DNA of 64,000 nt from Amycolatopsis vastitatis (GCF_002234595.1 NZ_NMUL01000028.1:1-64000); one strand, 5' to 3'. Shown: positions 1 to 9,743, counted from the first letter of the stretch. Notes: generated by a model not told the origin, from the sequence alone. A program made the numbers and translations.

Positions 1-203
1 CCCTTCGCGCGGGGGTCCCCACGGCAACCACAAGCCTCTGACCTGCACGTTTATACCTTATTTTTAGCCGTGTATTGACCCGCAGTGTGGTCGCCGTTAC
101 ATTTTGCGCGGTTGTGACGCCGAGGTCCCCGCCCGTTACGCCGCGTCTCCATCCCGGGCACACCTCTCGATGAACGCCGCGGGTGCGGCGGAGGAGGTTT
201 CGC

Positions 204-2375
204 ATGAAGACGAGACGGCGGGTGATGACGCTCCTCGCGGCAGCGTCGGTCCTGGTCGGAAGCCTGACGACGACAGCGGACGCCGCGGTCACCCCGGATG
301 GGTGGTACACCGTGACCGCCGCCAACAGCGGCAAGTGTGTTGACGCGCGGGCCGCCGGCTCCGCGAACGGGACCGTCGTCCAGCAGTACTCCTGCAACCG
401 GACCTCCTCCCAGGAATGGCAGTTCCAGCCCACCGGTGACGGCTACTTCCGGGTGAACGCCCGGACCAACCCGGCCGCCGCCTGGGATGTCGCCGACGTC
501 TCCGCCGCCGATGGTGGGCTCGTCCAGCTGTGGACCTACTCCGGGGGCGCCAACCAGCAGTGGCAGGCCGTCGACGAGGGGAACGGCCGCTACCACTTCG
601 TCAGCCGCAACAGCGGGAAGTGCCTCGATGTGCCCGGGGCGTCCGCCGCCGACTCCGTGCAGCTCCAGCAGTACTCCTGCAACGGCACCGCCGCCCAGTC
701 CTTCATGCTGACGCCTGTGACGACGAGCCAGCCCGACTTCGGCCCGAACGTGGTGATCTTCGACCCGTCCATGCCGAGCTCGACGATCCAGAGCCGGCTC
801 AACAGCATCTTCAGCCAGCAGGAACGCAACCAGTTCGGCAGTCAGCGCTACGCCGTCATGTTCAAGCCCGGCACCTACGCCAACGACGTCAACGTTGGCT
901 TCTACACCCAGGTGCTGGGCCTCGGCCTGAGCCCGGACGCCGTCACGATCAACGGCGCCGTGCACGTCGAGGCCGACTGGTTCCCGCCGCAGAACGCCAC
1001 CCAGAACTTCTGGCGGGGCGCCGAAAACCTGTCCGTGAACCCGAACGGGGGCGCCGATCGGTGGGCCGTCAGCCAGGCCGCGCCCTACCGCCGCATGCAC
1101 GTCCGCGGTGACCTGCAGCTCGACGACGGCGGCTGGGCCAGCGGCGGCTGGATCTCCGACACTAAGGTCGACGGCCAGGTCCGGTCCGGCTCGCAGCAGC
1201 AGTGGATCTCCCGCAACTCGCAGTTCGGCAGCTGGGCCGGCGCCAACTGGAACATGGTCTTCGCCGGTGTGCAGGGCGCGCCCGCCAACACCTTCCCGGC
1301 GCCGCCCTACACGACGGTCGGCCAGACGCCGGTCGTGCGCGAGAAGCCGTTCCTCTACATCGACAGCGCGGGCAACTACCAGGTGTTCGTGCCCAGCGTG
1401 AAGACCAACGCGTCCGGCACGACCTGGGCGAACGGCACCGCTCCGGGCACGTCGCTGCCCATCGGCCAGTTCTACATCGCCAAGCCCGGCGCCACCGCCG
1501 CGGACCTGAACGCCGCGCTCGCCGCCGGGAAGAACCTGCTGGTCACGCCCGGTGTCTACCACCTGAACCAGACGCTGCGCGTCACCCGTCCGGACACCGT
1601 CGTGCTCGGTCTCGGCATCGCCACGCTCGTCCCGGACAACGGCATCACCGCGATGACCGTCGACGACGTCGACGGCGTCAAGGTCGCCGGCCTGCTGATC
1701 GACGCCGGCACGACCAGCTCGGCCACGCTCATGCAGGTCGGCCCGGCCGGCTCGGCCGCGAACCACGCCGCGAACCCGACGTCGCTGCACGACGTCTTCT
1801 TCCGGATCGGCGGCGCCGCCGTCGGCAAGGCGGCGACCAGCCTGGTCGTCAACAGCGGCAACGTGATCGGCGACCACATGTGGATCTGGCGCGCCGATCA
1901 CGCCGAGCGCGACGAGTACGTCGGCTGGACCACCAACACCGCCGACACCGGGCTCGTCGTGAACGGCAACGACGTCACCATGTACGGCCTCTTCGTCGAG
2001 CACTACCAGAAGACGCAGGTGGTCTGGAACGGCAACGGCGGCCGGACCTACTTATTCCAGAACGAGATGCCCTACGACGTGCCGGACCAGTCGAGCTGGA
2101 TGAACGGGTCCACGCCGGGCTTCTCCGCCTACAAGGTCGGCCCGAACGTCACCAGCCACGAGGCCTGGGGCCTGGGCAGCTACTGCTACTTCAGCGCCAA
2201 CCCGTCGGTCGCCAGCGCGCACGCCTACGAGGCGCCGAACACGCCGGGCGTGCGGTTCCACGACATGGTCACCGTGTCGCTCAACTACCAGGGCACGATC
2301 ACGCACGTGATCAACGGCACCGGCGCGACGACCCCGTCCGGGACCAAGCCGGTCAACCTGGTGAGTTACCCCTGA
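204..2375 (+). CDS. Secreted ricin-type lectin / beta-helix protein
   Basis: Predicted secreted protein of 723 aa. A signal peptide (MKTRRR, hydrophobic core, cleavage near TADAA) is followed by a ricin B-type carbohydrate-binding domain (about residues 30-170) with QxW-like motifs such as SQEWQF and NQQWQAV and paired Cys. The rest (about 180-720) looks like a right-handed beta-helix of the pectate-lyase/glucanase superfold; relatives are often labelled 'adenylyl cyclase' or 'coagulation factor 5/8-like' without biochemical support. The ATG at 204 is chosen because GGAGGAGG lies just upstream; a GTG at 183 is in frame but would sit before that site. It probably binds or processes plant or fungal polysaccharide outside the cell. 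The exact activity is not known. Confidence 0.85.
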   Translation: MKTRRRVMTLLAAASVLVGSLTTTADAAVTPDGWYTVTAANSGKCVDARAAGSANGTVVQQYSCNRTSSQEWQFQPTGDGYFRVNARTNPAAAWDVADVSAADGGLVQLWTYSGGANQQWQAVDEGNGRYHFVSRNSGKCLDVPGASAADSVQLQQYSCNGTAAQSFMLTPVTTSQPDFGPNVVIFDPSMPSSTIQSRLNSIFSQQERNQFGSQRYAVMFKPGTYANDVNVGFYTQVLGLGLSPDAVTINGAVHVEADWFPPQNATQNFWRGAENLSVNPNGGADRWAVSQAAPYRRMHVRGDLQLDDGGWASGGWISDTKVDGQVRSGSQQQWISRNSQFGSWAGANWNMVFAGVQGAPANTFPAPPYTTVGQTPVVREKPFLYIDSAGNYQVFVPSVKTNASGTTWANGTAPGTSLPIGQFYIAKPGATAADLNAALAAGKNLLVTPGVYHLNQTLRVTRPDTVVLGLGIATLVPDNGITAMTVDDVDGVKVAGLLIDAGTTSSATLMQVGPAGSAANHAANPTSLHDVFFRIGGAAVGKAATSLVVNSGNVIGDHMWIWRADHAERDEYVGWTTNTADTGLVVNGNDVTMYGLFVEHYQKTQVVWNGNGGRTYLFQNEMPYDVPDQSSWMNGSTPGFSAYKVGPNVTSHEAWGLGSYCYFSANPSVASAHAYEAPNTPGVRFHDMVTVSLNYQGTITHVINGTGATTPSGTKPVNLVSYP

Positions 2376-2378
2376 GCC

Positions 2379-2424
2379 ACCGGCGTGCGCCGTGGTGGCG
2401 GCCGCGGCGCACGCCGGTCCTTTG
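2379..2424 (+). terminator. Hairpin terminator after the lectin gene
   Basis: A perfect 14-bp inverted repeat (2379-2392 with 2405-2418, arm ACCGGCGTGCGCCG) with a 12-nt loop is followed by CCTTTG, four bases after the lectin stop codon. It fits an intrinsic terminator with a short T-tract. Confidence 0.65.
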
Positions 2425-2508
2425 TGGATACGCCCGAACGGGGTGTTCGGGGAGCCCACCGGGGTGGTCGCCGCGATACTGGGTGCCCCACACCCGAGGA
2501 GCGACCTC

Positions 2509-3078
2509 ATGACCTCCTTCGCAGCGTTCACCGTCGTCGAACCCCGCCGGGCCTGGCCGATCGCCGCCGTCCGCGGGGTGTTCGCCGTGCTCTTCGGGCT
2601 CTTCGCGCTGGTCTGGCCCGGTGCCACCGTGCTCGTCTTGGCGATCCTGTACGGCGTGTACGCGATCGTCGACGGCATCGGCGGCCTGATGCAGGCGTTC
2701 CGGCCGGGCGACGCCGCCCACCGCGCGGCCTACGGCGTCCTCGGCGCGCTCGGCATCGTCGCCGGCATCCTGGTGCTCGTGTGGCCGGGGATCACGGTGC
2801 TGCTGCTGGCGCTGCTCGTCGGCCTGTGGGCGATCGTCACGGGCATCGCCGAGATCGCCGCGGCGATCCGGCTGCGCAAGCAGATCCGCGGCGAGGCGTT
2901 CCTCATCGCGGCCGGCGCGATCTCCGTGCTCGCGGGCATCCTGATCGTGATCAACCCGATCGCCGGCGCGTACGGCATCGCGCTGCTCGTCGGGATCTAC
3001 GCGCTGCTCTACGGGATCGTGCTGCTGGTGCTGGCCTTCCGGCTGCGCAAACTGGGGGACACCACCCCCGCCGCTTGA
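2509..3078 (+). CDS. HdeD family membrane protein (DUF308)
   Basis: Integral membrane protein of 189 aa with about six hydrophobic helices arranged as three repeated pairs, the pattern of HdeD/DUF308 proteins. The LVWPGAT and LVWPGIT turns after helices 2 and 4 are the family repeat. In enterobacteria HdeD is linked to acid resistance; in actinomycetes the role is not established. ATG 2509 is preceded by GAGGAG at 2496-2501; the longer reading frame from 2392 would run through the upstream spacer and is rejected. It stands alone, followed after 13 bp by RNase Z. Confidence 0.85.
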   Translation: MTSFAAFTVVEPRRAWPIAAVRGVFAVLFGLFALVWPGATVLVLAILYGVYAIVDGIGGLMQAFRPGDAAHRAAYGVLGALGIVAGILVLVWPGITVLLLALLVGLWAIVTGIAEIAAAIRLRKQIRGEAFLIAAGAISVLAGILIVINPIAGAYGIALLVGIYALLYGIVLLVLAFRLRKLGDTTPAA

Positions 3079-3091
3079 GTAACGTGCGGGA

Positions 3092-4018
3092 GTGTCGACC
3101 CGCGAACTGGTGGTGCTGGGCACCGCGAGCCAGGTGCCCACACGTCACCGCAACCAGAACGGCTACCTCCTCCGCTGGGACGGCGAGGGGATCCTCTTCG
3201 ACCCCGGCGAAGGCACCCAACGGCAGATGCTGCGGGCCGGCGTCGCCGCCACGGACATCACGCGGATCTGCGTCACGCACTTCCACGGCGACCACAGCCT
3301 CGGCCTCCCCGGCGTGATCCAGCGGCTGTCGCTGGACAAGGTCGGCCATCCGGTGCACGCCCACTTCCCGGCGTCCGGCGCGCACTACTTCGAGCGGATG
3401 CGGCACGCGACGGCGTTCTACGAGCAGGCGGACCTGCGGGAACACCCGATCGCCGAGGACGGCCCGATCGCCACCGGGAAGGTGGCTCTCGAAGCCCGCC
3501 GGCTCAGTCACCCCGTCGAAGCGTTCGGCTACCGCATAGTCGAGCCGGACGGCCGGACCATGCTGCCCGAGCGACTGAAAGAACGCGGCATCACCGGCCC
3601 GGACGTCGGCAGGCTGCAGCGCGAGGGCCGGCTCGGGGACACCAGCCTCGACGACGTCAGCGAGCTGCGGCGCGGCCAGCGGTTCGCGTTCGTGATGGAC
3701 ACCCGGCTGTGCGACGCGGTGTACGCCCTCAGCGAAAACGCCGACATGCTCGTGATCGAGTCGACGTTCCTCGCCGAGGACGCCCATTTCGCCCGCGACT
3801 TCGGGCACCTGACCGCGCAACAGGCCGCGCGCGTGGCCGCCGAAAGCGGTGTCCGGCAGCTCGTGCTGACCCACTTCTCGCAGCGCTACCCGGATCCGCA
3901 GCGGTTCCTCGAAGAGGCGAAAGCCGAGTTCGACGGGGAGATCGTGGTGGCCGAGGACCTGGAGCGGGTCCAGGTGCCGAAGCGGCGTTCCTCCCCGCCC
4001 GCGCACGGCGCGCCGTAG
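3092..4018 (+). CDS. rnz: Ribonuclease Z (tRNA 3'-end endonuclease)
   Basis: Metallo-beta-lactamase-fold endoribonuclease of 308 aa that removes the 3' trailer of tRNA precursors. The zinc motif HFHGDH is at residues 63-68, followed by the typical SLGLPGVIQRL segment; further metal ligands are in the VMDTRLCD and LTHFSQRY segments. Length matches bacterial RNase Z. The start is GTG 3092, 13 bp after the previous stop, giving MSTRELVVLG, the usual N-terminus of the family. No cofactor genes are expected beside it. Confidence 0.93.
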   Translation: MSTRELVVLGTASQVPTRHRNQNGYLLRWDGEGILFDPGEGTQRQMLRAGVAATDITRICVTHFHGDHSLGLPGVIQRLSLDKVGHPVHAHFPASGAHYFERMRHATAFYEQADLREHPIAEDGPIATGKVALEARRLSHPVEAFGYRIVEPDGRTMLPERLKERGITGPDVGRLQREGRLGDTSLDDVSELRRGQRFAFVMDTRLCDAVYALSENADMLVIESTFLAEDAHFARDFGHLTAQQAARVAAESGVRQLVLTHFSQRYPDPQRFLEEAKAEFDGEIVVAEDLERVQVPKRRSSPPAHGAP

Positions 4019-4027
4019 GCTGCATTC

Positions 4028-5680
4028 GTGAGCCAGCCGATCCTGATGACCGTCGACGACGATCCCGCCGTGTCCCGCTCGGTCGCCCGCGACCTGCGGC
4101 GGCGCTACGGGAAGGACTACCGCGTCATCCGCGCCGACTCCGGCGCGGACGCGCTCGACGCGCTGCGCGAGATCAAGCTGCGCGGCGACGCCGTCGCGGC
4201 GATCCTCGCCGACTACCGGATGCCGCAGATGGACGGGATCGCCTTCCTCGAGAAGGCGATGGACCTGTTCCCGCACGCCCGCCGCGCCCTGCTGACCGCC
4301 TACGCCGACACCGACGCCGCGATCCAGGCGATCAACGTCGTCGACGTCGACCACTACCTGCTCAAGCCGTGGGACCCGCCGGAGGAGAAGCTCTACCCGG
4401 TGATCGACGCGCTGGTCGAGACGTGGAAAGCCGTCGGGGACCGGCCGGTCGAAGAGGTCAAGCTCATCGGCCACCGGTACAACTCGCCGTCGTTCCACCT
4501 GCGCGACTTCCTCGCCCGCAACGCCGTGCCCTACCGCTGGTTCTCCGTCGACGACGACGAGGCCGCCCGGATCCTGCAGGCCGCGGACGCCACGGAAAAG
4601 GACATCCCGGTCGTCGTCACCCCGGACGGGACTGTCCTGAAGCAGCCGACCGGCGGCGAGATCGCCGACGCGGTCGGCTTGTCGACCCGACCGGCGCAGG
4701 AGTTCTACGACCTCGTCGTGATCGGCGGCGGCCCCGCCGGCCTCGGCGCCGCGGTGTACGGCGCGTCCGAGGGCCTGCGCACGGTGCTCGTCGAGAAGAA
4801 GGCCACCGGCGGCCAGGCCGGGACGAGCTCGCGCATCGAGAACTACCTCGGCTTCCCGGACGGCGTCTCCGGCGCGCAGCTGACCGACCGGGCGCGGCGC
4901 CAGGCGCAGAAGTTCGGCGCCGAGGTGCTGACCGCGCGCGACGTCGTCGGCCTGGAGGCCCGCGGCTCGCAGCGGGTGATCACCTTCGGCGACGGCAGCG
5001 AGATCGCCGCGCACTCGGTGATCCTCGCGAGCGGCGTGAACTACCGCGCCCTGGACGCCGAGGGGATCGAGGAGCTGAGCGGCCGCGGCGTCTACTACGG
5101 CTCGGCTGCGACCGAGGCGCCCGAGTGCAAGGGCGAGCACGTCTACATCGTCGGCGGCGCCAACTCCGCCGGGCAGGCCGCGGTGTTCTTCTCCCGGCAC
5201 GCCAGCGACGTCACGATCCTGGTGCGCGGCTCGTCGCTGGAAGCGTCGATGTCGCACTACCTGATCGAGCAGATCGCCGGCATCGAGAACATCCACGTCC
5301 GCACGCACACCACGGTCAAGCAGGTCCACGGCGACGGCCACCTCGAGCGGATCACGCTGTGCGAGAACGGCGTCACCGAGACGGTCGAGAGCGGGCACCT
5401 GTTCATCTTCATCGGCGCCGCCCCGCGCACCGACTGGCTCGGCGACGCCATCCACCGCGACGAGCACGGCTTCGTGTGCACCGGGCCGGACCTCCTGAGC
5501 GCCGGGCAGCGGCCGGCGGGCTGGCCGCTCGACCGTGATCCGCACTACCTCGAGTCGTCGATCCCCGGCGTGTTCGTGGCCGGTGACGTGCGGTCCCAGT
5601 CGGTCAAGCGGGTGGCGTCCGCGGTCGGCGAGGGCGCGATGGCCGTGACGCTGGTACACCGGTACCTGGAGGAACAATGA
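4028..5680 (+). CDS. Response regulator fused to thioredoxin-reductase-like flavoprotein
   Basis: Three-part protein of 550 aa. Residues 1-130 are a CheY-type receiver: acidic pocket D10-D12, phospho-acceptor D62 in ILADYRMPQMDG, conserved T90 and K113 in LLKPWD. Residues about 140-218 resemble a thioredoxin/glutaredoxin fold but lack a CxxC. Residues 225-550 are a two-dinucleotide-domain flavoprotein: FAD site GGGPAG (233-238), NAD(P)H site GGANSAGQAA (376-385) and a C-terminal GVFVAGDV FAD motif. The redox CxxC expected in thioredoxin reductase before the second Rossmann fold is replaced by YYGSAATEAPEC (357-368). The next gene, a kinase, overlaps by 4 bp. Inference: redox enzyme controlled by phosphorylation; not a normal TrxB. 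Confidence 0.88.
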   Translation: MSQPILMTVDDDPAVSRSVARDLRRRYGKDYRVIRADSGADALDALREIKLRGDAVAAILADYRMPQMDGIAFLEKAMDLFPHARRALLTAYADTDAAIQAINVVDVDHYLLKPWDPPEEKLYPVIDALVETWKAVGDRPVEEVKLIGHRYNSPSFHLRDFLARNAVPYRWFSVDDDEAARILQAADATEKDIPVVVTPDGTVLKQPTGGEIADAVGLSTRPAQEFYDLVVIGGGPAGLGAAVYGASEGLRTVLVEKKATGGQAGTSSRIENYLGFPDGVSGAQLTDRARRQAQKFGAEVLTARDVVGLEARGSQRVITFGDGSEIAAHSVILASGVNYRALDAEGIEELSGRGVYYGSAATEAPECKGEHVYIVGGANSAGQAAVFFSRHASDVTILVRGSSLEASMSHYLIEQIAGIENIHVRTHTTVKQVHGDGHLERITLCENGVTETVESGHLFIFIGAAPRTDWLGDAIHRDEHGFVCTGPDLLSAGQRPAGWPLDRDPHYLESSIPGVFVAGDVRSQSVKRVASAVGEGAMAVTLVHRYLEEQ

Positions 5681-7098
5681 GCGCACTGCCGCGGGAAGAG
5701 CTTCGCGGCCTCTTCCTGTTCGAACACCTTTCCGAAGAGCAGCTCGACTGGGTCGCCGCCAACGCCGTGCTCGAGGAGTACGAGGGCGACAGCGCCGTCA
5801 TCCGCGAGGGCGACGAAGCGACCTGCTTCTACGTGATCCTGCACGGTGCCGTCCGGATGACGCGGATGGTCAGCGGCACCGAGGTCGAGACCACCCGCTC
5901 CGACCAGCGCGGTGCCTACTTCGGTGCGACGCAGTTCTTCGTGCACCAGGAGGCCGAGCACCGCTACGGCGCGACTGTGCAGGCGCTGAGCGACCTGACG
6001 CTGGTCGCGCTGCCGGCGAGCGAGTTCGCCGTCCAGTTCCGCAGGTGGTTCCCGATGGCCACGCACCTGCTGGAGGGCATGTACCTCGGCTGGCGCAACA
6101 GCGACACCGTGGTCGGCTCGCGCCGCCGGCTGCTCGCCCTCGGCGAACTGTCGGCGGGCCTGACGCACGAGCTGAACAACCCGGCCGCGGCCGCCGTCCG
6201 GGCGACCTCCGCCCTGCGTGAACGCGTCGCCGGGATGCGGCACAAGCTCGCCTTCCTGGCGAAGAAGGACATCGACCCGGAGCTGCTCTACCAGCTCATC
6301 GACGTCCAGGAACGCCTGGTCAAGCAGGTCGCGCAGGCGGAGAAGCTGACCGCGATGCAGCAGTCCGACCGCGAGGACGAGATCGGCGACTGGTTCGACG
6401 ACCGCGGCATCGACGGCGGCTGGGACCTCGCCGACATCTACGTCCGCGCCGGGCTCACCACGTCCGACCTGGACCACGTCCTCGAGCAGGTCGGCGACAC
6501 CTTCATCGAAGGCGCCGTCCGCTGGCTCGCCTACGCGCTCGAGACCGAGATGCTGATGGGCGAGATCGAGGACTCCACCACGCGCATCTCCGCGCTGGTC
6601 GGCAAGGCCAAGCAGTACTCGCAGATGGACCGGGCGCCGCACCAGTGGGTCGACGTCCACGACGGCCTCGACTCCACGCTCGTCATGCTCGCCGGCAAGA
6701 TCGGCCCCGGGATCCGCGTCGTCAAGGAGTACGACCGCGCCCTGCCGAAGATCCCGGCGTACCCGGCCGAGCTGAACCAGGTCTGGACGAACGTCATCGA
6801 CAACGCCCTCGGCGCGATGAAGGGCGAAGGCACGCTCACGTTGCGCACCTGGGGCCAGAACGACCAGGTGCGGGTCGCCATCGGCGACACCGGGCCGGGC
6901 ATCCCCGAGGAGATCAAGCCGCGGATCTTCGAGCCGTTCTTCACGACGAAGCCGGTCGGCGAGGGCACCGGGCTCGGCCTGGACATCTCGTGGAAGATCG
7001 TCGTCGAACGCCACCAGGGCGACCTGCGCGTCGAGTCCGAGCCGGGGAACACCCGGTTCGAGATCTGCCTGCCGACGGTCGAGCAGGCCTCGCTCTGA
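5677..7098 (+). CDS. cNMP-domain sensor histidine kinase
   Basis: Soluble kinase of 473 aa with no transmembrane helix. Residues 10-130 form a cyclic-nucleotide-binding (CRP-like) domain. The H-box ALGELSAGLTHELNNP follows with phospho-acceptor H164, then a helical region and a HATPase_c domain with N-box (LNQVWTNVIDNALGAM), G1 (GDTGPGIP) and G2 (GTGLGLDIS). ATG 5677 overlaps the stop of the receiver-flavoprotein gene (ATGA), so the two are translationally coupled and very likely form one signalling pair: a cytoplasmic ligand sensed by the cNMP domain would set phosphorylation of the flavoprotein. The ligand is unknown. Confidence 0.9.
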   Translation: MSALPREELRGLFLFEHLSEEQLDWVAANAVLEEYEGDSAVIREGDEATCFYVILHGAVRMTRMVSGTEVETTRSDQRGAYFGATQFFVHQEAEHRYGATVQALSDLTLVALPASEFAVQFRRWFPMATHLLEGMYLGWRNSDTVVGSRRRLLALGELSAGLTHELNNPAAAAVRATSALRERVAGMRHKLAFLAKKDIDPELLYQLIDVQERLVKQVAQAEKLTAMQQSDREDEIGDWFDDRGIDGGWDLADIYVRAGLTTSDLDHVLEQVGDTFIEGAVRWLAYALETEMLMGEIEDSTTRISALVGKAKQYSQMDRAPHQWVDVHDGLDSTLVMLAGKIGPGIRVVKEYDRALPKIPAYPAELNQVWTNVIDNALGAMKGEGTLTLRTWGQNDQVRVAIGDTGPGIPEEIKPRIFEPFFTTKPVGEGTGLGLDISWKIVVERHQGDLRVESEPGNTRFEICLPTVEQASL

Positions 7099-8591
7099 TG
7101 GGTTCCGTCCCGGCGGTCACGACCGAGCTCGGGACGCTGGTGGGGCTGGCGGGCGACGGCGTCCGCGTCTGGCGCGGGATCCCGTACGCCCGCCCGCCGG
7201 TCGGCGAGCTGCGGTGGAAGGCGCCGCGGCCGCCGTCGCAGTCCGGCGGTGTGCACGTCGCGACCGAGCACGGCCCGCACGCGATGCAGTCGCCGGACCC
7301 GATGAACCCGTCCGCCGTGTGCGACGAGGACTGCCTGTACCTCAACGTCTGCACCCCCGAGGGACCCGCGCCCGACGGCGGGTGGCCGGTGCTGTTCTGG
7401 CTGCACGGCGGCGGTTACCGCGTCGGCCACGGCGAGCAGCTGGGTGACGGCGAGGAGTTCGCGCGGGCCGGGATCGTCGTCGTCACGATCAACTACCGGC
7501 TCGGTTCGCTCGGCTTCCTGCACCTCGCCGGGATCTTCGGCGAGTCCGAAGCGGATGCCGGGGTGTGCGGCCTGCTCGACCAGATCGAGGCGCTCAAGTG
7601 GGTGCGCCGCAACGTTTCCGCGTTCGGCGGCGACCCCGCGCGGATCACCGTCTACGGCGTCTCGGCGGGCGCGAAGAGCGTAGGGAACCTGATGGGCAGC
7701 CCGCTGGGCGCCGGGCTGTTCGCCCAGGCGATCAGCAGCAGCGGCGGTGCCGACCACGTCGCGACGCCCGAAGCCGGGACGGCGCTGGCCCGGCGGCTCC
7801 TCGACGAAGTCGGCTGCCATGACATGGCTGCTTTGCGGTCGGTCCCGGCCAAGGAGTTCGTCGAGGCGCAGGAGCGGATCCTGACCGGGTTCCAGGCGCT
7901 GTGGCTCTGGCGGCCGACGCTGCACCCCCGGGTGCTGCCGGAGGTGCCGATCGAGCCGATCCGCCGGGGCAGCGCGGCCGGGATCCCGCTGCTGATCGGC
8001 AACAACAGCAACGAAGGCAGCACGTACGCGATGATGCTGGGCGACGACGTCGCGACGGCTCCCGCCGCCGGTGTGCTCGCGAGCATCCTCGGCGAGGAAG
8101 GCGCTACGCGGCTTCTGGAGACGTATCTTCGCCGTGTTCCCGACCTCCAGGCCGCGAAGATCGCCGCGATGGGCGACGAACGGTACGGCATCCCGACGCA
8201 GCGGCTCGCCGACGCGCAGTCCGCGCACGCACCCGTCTACCGCTACCGCATCGACGTCGCCGCGCCCGGCGTGCCCGAACAGCTCGACGGCGGCCACGGC
8301 ACCGAAACGACGATGGCGTGGAAGACGCCGTTGCCGCTGTACGCGCAGGCGACCGACGTGAACCCGAAGCGCGAGCGCGCGGCGTTGCTGATCCACCGCT
8401 GCTGGGTGCGGTTCGTCCGCGACGGCGTCGCGGACGCCGACGGTCCCGAATGGCCGCCGTACGGCCCGGAACTGCGTCCGGTGCTGGTTTTCCGGGAAGA
8501 CACGGATCTGGTGCTCGACCCACGGGCGGACGAGCGGAAAGCCTGGGGCGACACGGAATGGGCGTCCGGGACCTGGTTCCCGGTGACCTGA
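7098..8591 (+). CDS. Type B carboxylesterase/lipase
   Basis: Alpha/beta-hydrolase of 497 aa in the cholinesterase/para-nitrobenzyl esterase family, hydrolysing carboxylic esters. Oxyanion segment LHGGG at 102-106, nucleophile S189 in GVSAG, candidate acid Glu in NNSNEGST and candidate His in DGGHGTE; EDCLYLNV is the family signature. No signal peptide, so cytoplasmic. The start codon shares bases with the kinase stop (TGATG at 7096-7100), which places it as the third gene of the two-component operon; a functional link to redox signalling is unproven. Confidence 0.9.
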   Translation: MGSVPAVTTELGTLVGLAGDGVRVWRGIPYARPPVGELRWKAPRPPSQSGGVHVATEHGPHAMQSPDPMNPSAVCDEDCLYLNVCTPEGPAPDGGWPVLFWLHGGGYRVGHGEQLGDGEEFARAGIVVVTINYRLGSLGFLHLAGIFGESEADAGVCGLLDQIEALKWVRRNVSAFGGDPARITVYGVSAGAKSVGNLMGSPLGAGLFAQAISSSGGADHVATPEAGTALARRLLDEVGCHDMAALRSVPAKEFVEAQERILTGFQALWLWRPTLHPRVLPEVPIEPIRRGSAAGIPLLIGNNSNEGSTYAMMLGDDVATAPAAGVLASILGEEGATRLLETYLRRVPDLQAAKIAAMGDERYGIPTQRLADAQSAHAPVYRYRIDVAAPGVPEQLDGGHGTETTMAWKTPLPLYAQATDVNPKRERAALLIHRCWVRFVRDGVADADGPEWPPYGPELRPVLVFREDTDLVLDPRADERKAWGDTEWASGTWFPVT

Positions 8592-8674
8592 GACCGTTCC
8601 TTCACCCCCTGTTCACTTCGAACCGGCTCGCTCCCGCGTCCAATGAGCGAAGGTCCGTCGAGGGGAGTGGCTCA

Positions 8675-9742
8675 GTGAAACGCCGGGTGTCGATCGGACT
8701 GGCCGTGGTGCTCCTGCTGGCCGTCGTGGCCGTGATCATCTGGGGTGACGACTCCAAGCCGGATCTCACGACCGTGCGCGGGGTGATCGGTTCCGAGAAG
8801 CAGGCGTTCTTCACCAATCAGCGTGTCGTCGACGCCTTCGCGCACCACGGGGTGAAGGTCGAGGTCGACACCGCCGGGTCACGCCAGCTCGCGACGACCG
8901 TGGACCTCGGGAAGTACGCGTTCGCCTTCCCGTCGTCGTCGCCGGCCGCGCGGAAGATCCAGCGCGACCGCAAGGTGACCACGGTGTACACGCCGTTCCA
9001 GTCGCCGATGGCGATCGCGACCTTCGAGCCGATCGTGGCGTTGCTGCGGGCGAACGGCGTGGTGCACAAGGGGGCCGGCGACTACGACGTCCTCGACGTC
9101 ACGAAGTACCTGGAGCTGGCGAAGGCGGGAACGCGCTGGGACCAGCTGCCCGGCAACACTTCCTACCCGGCCCGCAAGAACGTCCTGGTCACCACGACCG
9201 ACCCGCGCGAGTCGAACTCCGCGGCGATGTACCTGTCGATCGTTTCCTTCGTGGCCAACGGGAACGCCGTCGTCAGCACGCCGGAGCAGGAGGCGAAGGT
9301 GCTGCCCTCGGTGGCGAAGCTGTTCCTGGACCAGGGGTACACGCAGAACAGCACCGAAGGGCCGTTCGAGGACTACCTGTCGGCGGGCATGGGCAAGACG
9401 CCGCTCGCGTTGGTCTACGAGTCGCAGTACGTGGACCGGGTCGTGCGCGGTGACGGCTCGATCCGGCCGGACATGCGGATGCTCTACACCGCGCCGACGG
9501 TGTACTCGAAGCACACCCTGGTCCCGCTGAGCGCGGACGGCGACAAGGTGGGGCAGCTCCTCGCGACCGACCCCGAACTGGGCCACCTCGCCGCGACCTT
9601 CGGCTTCCGCACGAACGACCCGAAGCTGTTCGCCGACGTCGCCGCCCGGTCCCACGCGCCGGCGGACCTCGTGGACGCCGTCGAACCGCCGTCGTTCGAA
9701 ACCCTCGAGCGGTTGCTCGACGCCGTCGGCAAGCAGTACTGA
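8675..9742 (+). CDS. Membrane-anchored solute-binding-like protein
   Basis: Protein of 355 aa with an N-terminal membrane anchor (MKRRVSIGLAVVLLLAVVAVII, no lipobox) and an exported domain that resembles ABC solute-binding proteins. GTG 8675 is preceded by AGGGGAG at 8661-8667. It is the first gene of a four-gene set with 1-4 bp junctions (8675-13041) that includes TelA and a VWA lipoprotein. No transporter permease or ATPase is nearby, so it more likely senses or presents a ligand for the cassette than feeds a transporter. Confidence 0.75.
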   Translation: MKRRVSIGLAVVLLLAVVAVIIWGDDSKPDLTTVRGVIGSEKQAFFTNQRVVDAFAHHGVKVEVDTAGSRQLATTVDLGKYAFAFPSSSPAARKIQRDRKVTTVYTPFQSPMAIATFEPIVALLRANGVVHKGAGDYDVLDVTKYLELAKAGTRWDQLPGNTSYPARKNVLVTTTDPRESNSAAMYLSIVSFVANGNAVVSTPEQEAKVLPSVAKLFLDQGYTQNSTEGPFEDYLSAGMGKTPLALVYESQYVDRVVRGDGSIRPDMRMLYTAPTVYSKHTLVPLSADGDKVGQLLATDPELGHLAATFGFRTNDPKLFADVAARSHAPADLVDAVEPPSFETLERLLDAVGKQY

Positions 9743-9743
9743 C

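Noticed and set aside
51..2003. Long minus-strand open frame opposite the lectin gene (650 codons)
   Set aside because: It has no domain, is Asp/Gly/Arg/Val-rich as expected from antisense of high-GC coding DNA, and the plus strand has a signal peptide and ribosome site.
4028..5680. Annotation as ordinary thioredoxin reductase (trxB)
   Set aside because: The redox CxxC is missing and a receiver domain is fused; the name would be misleading.
2951..5686. 911-codon minus-strand frame over the RNase Z and flavoprotein genes
   Set aside because: Shadow of two clear genes on the plus strand; composition typical of antisense frames.
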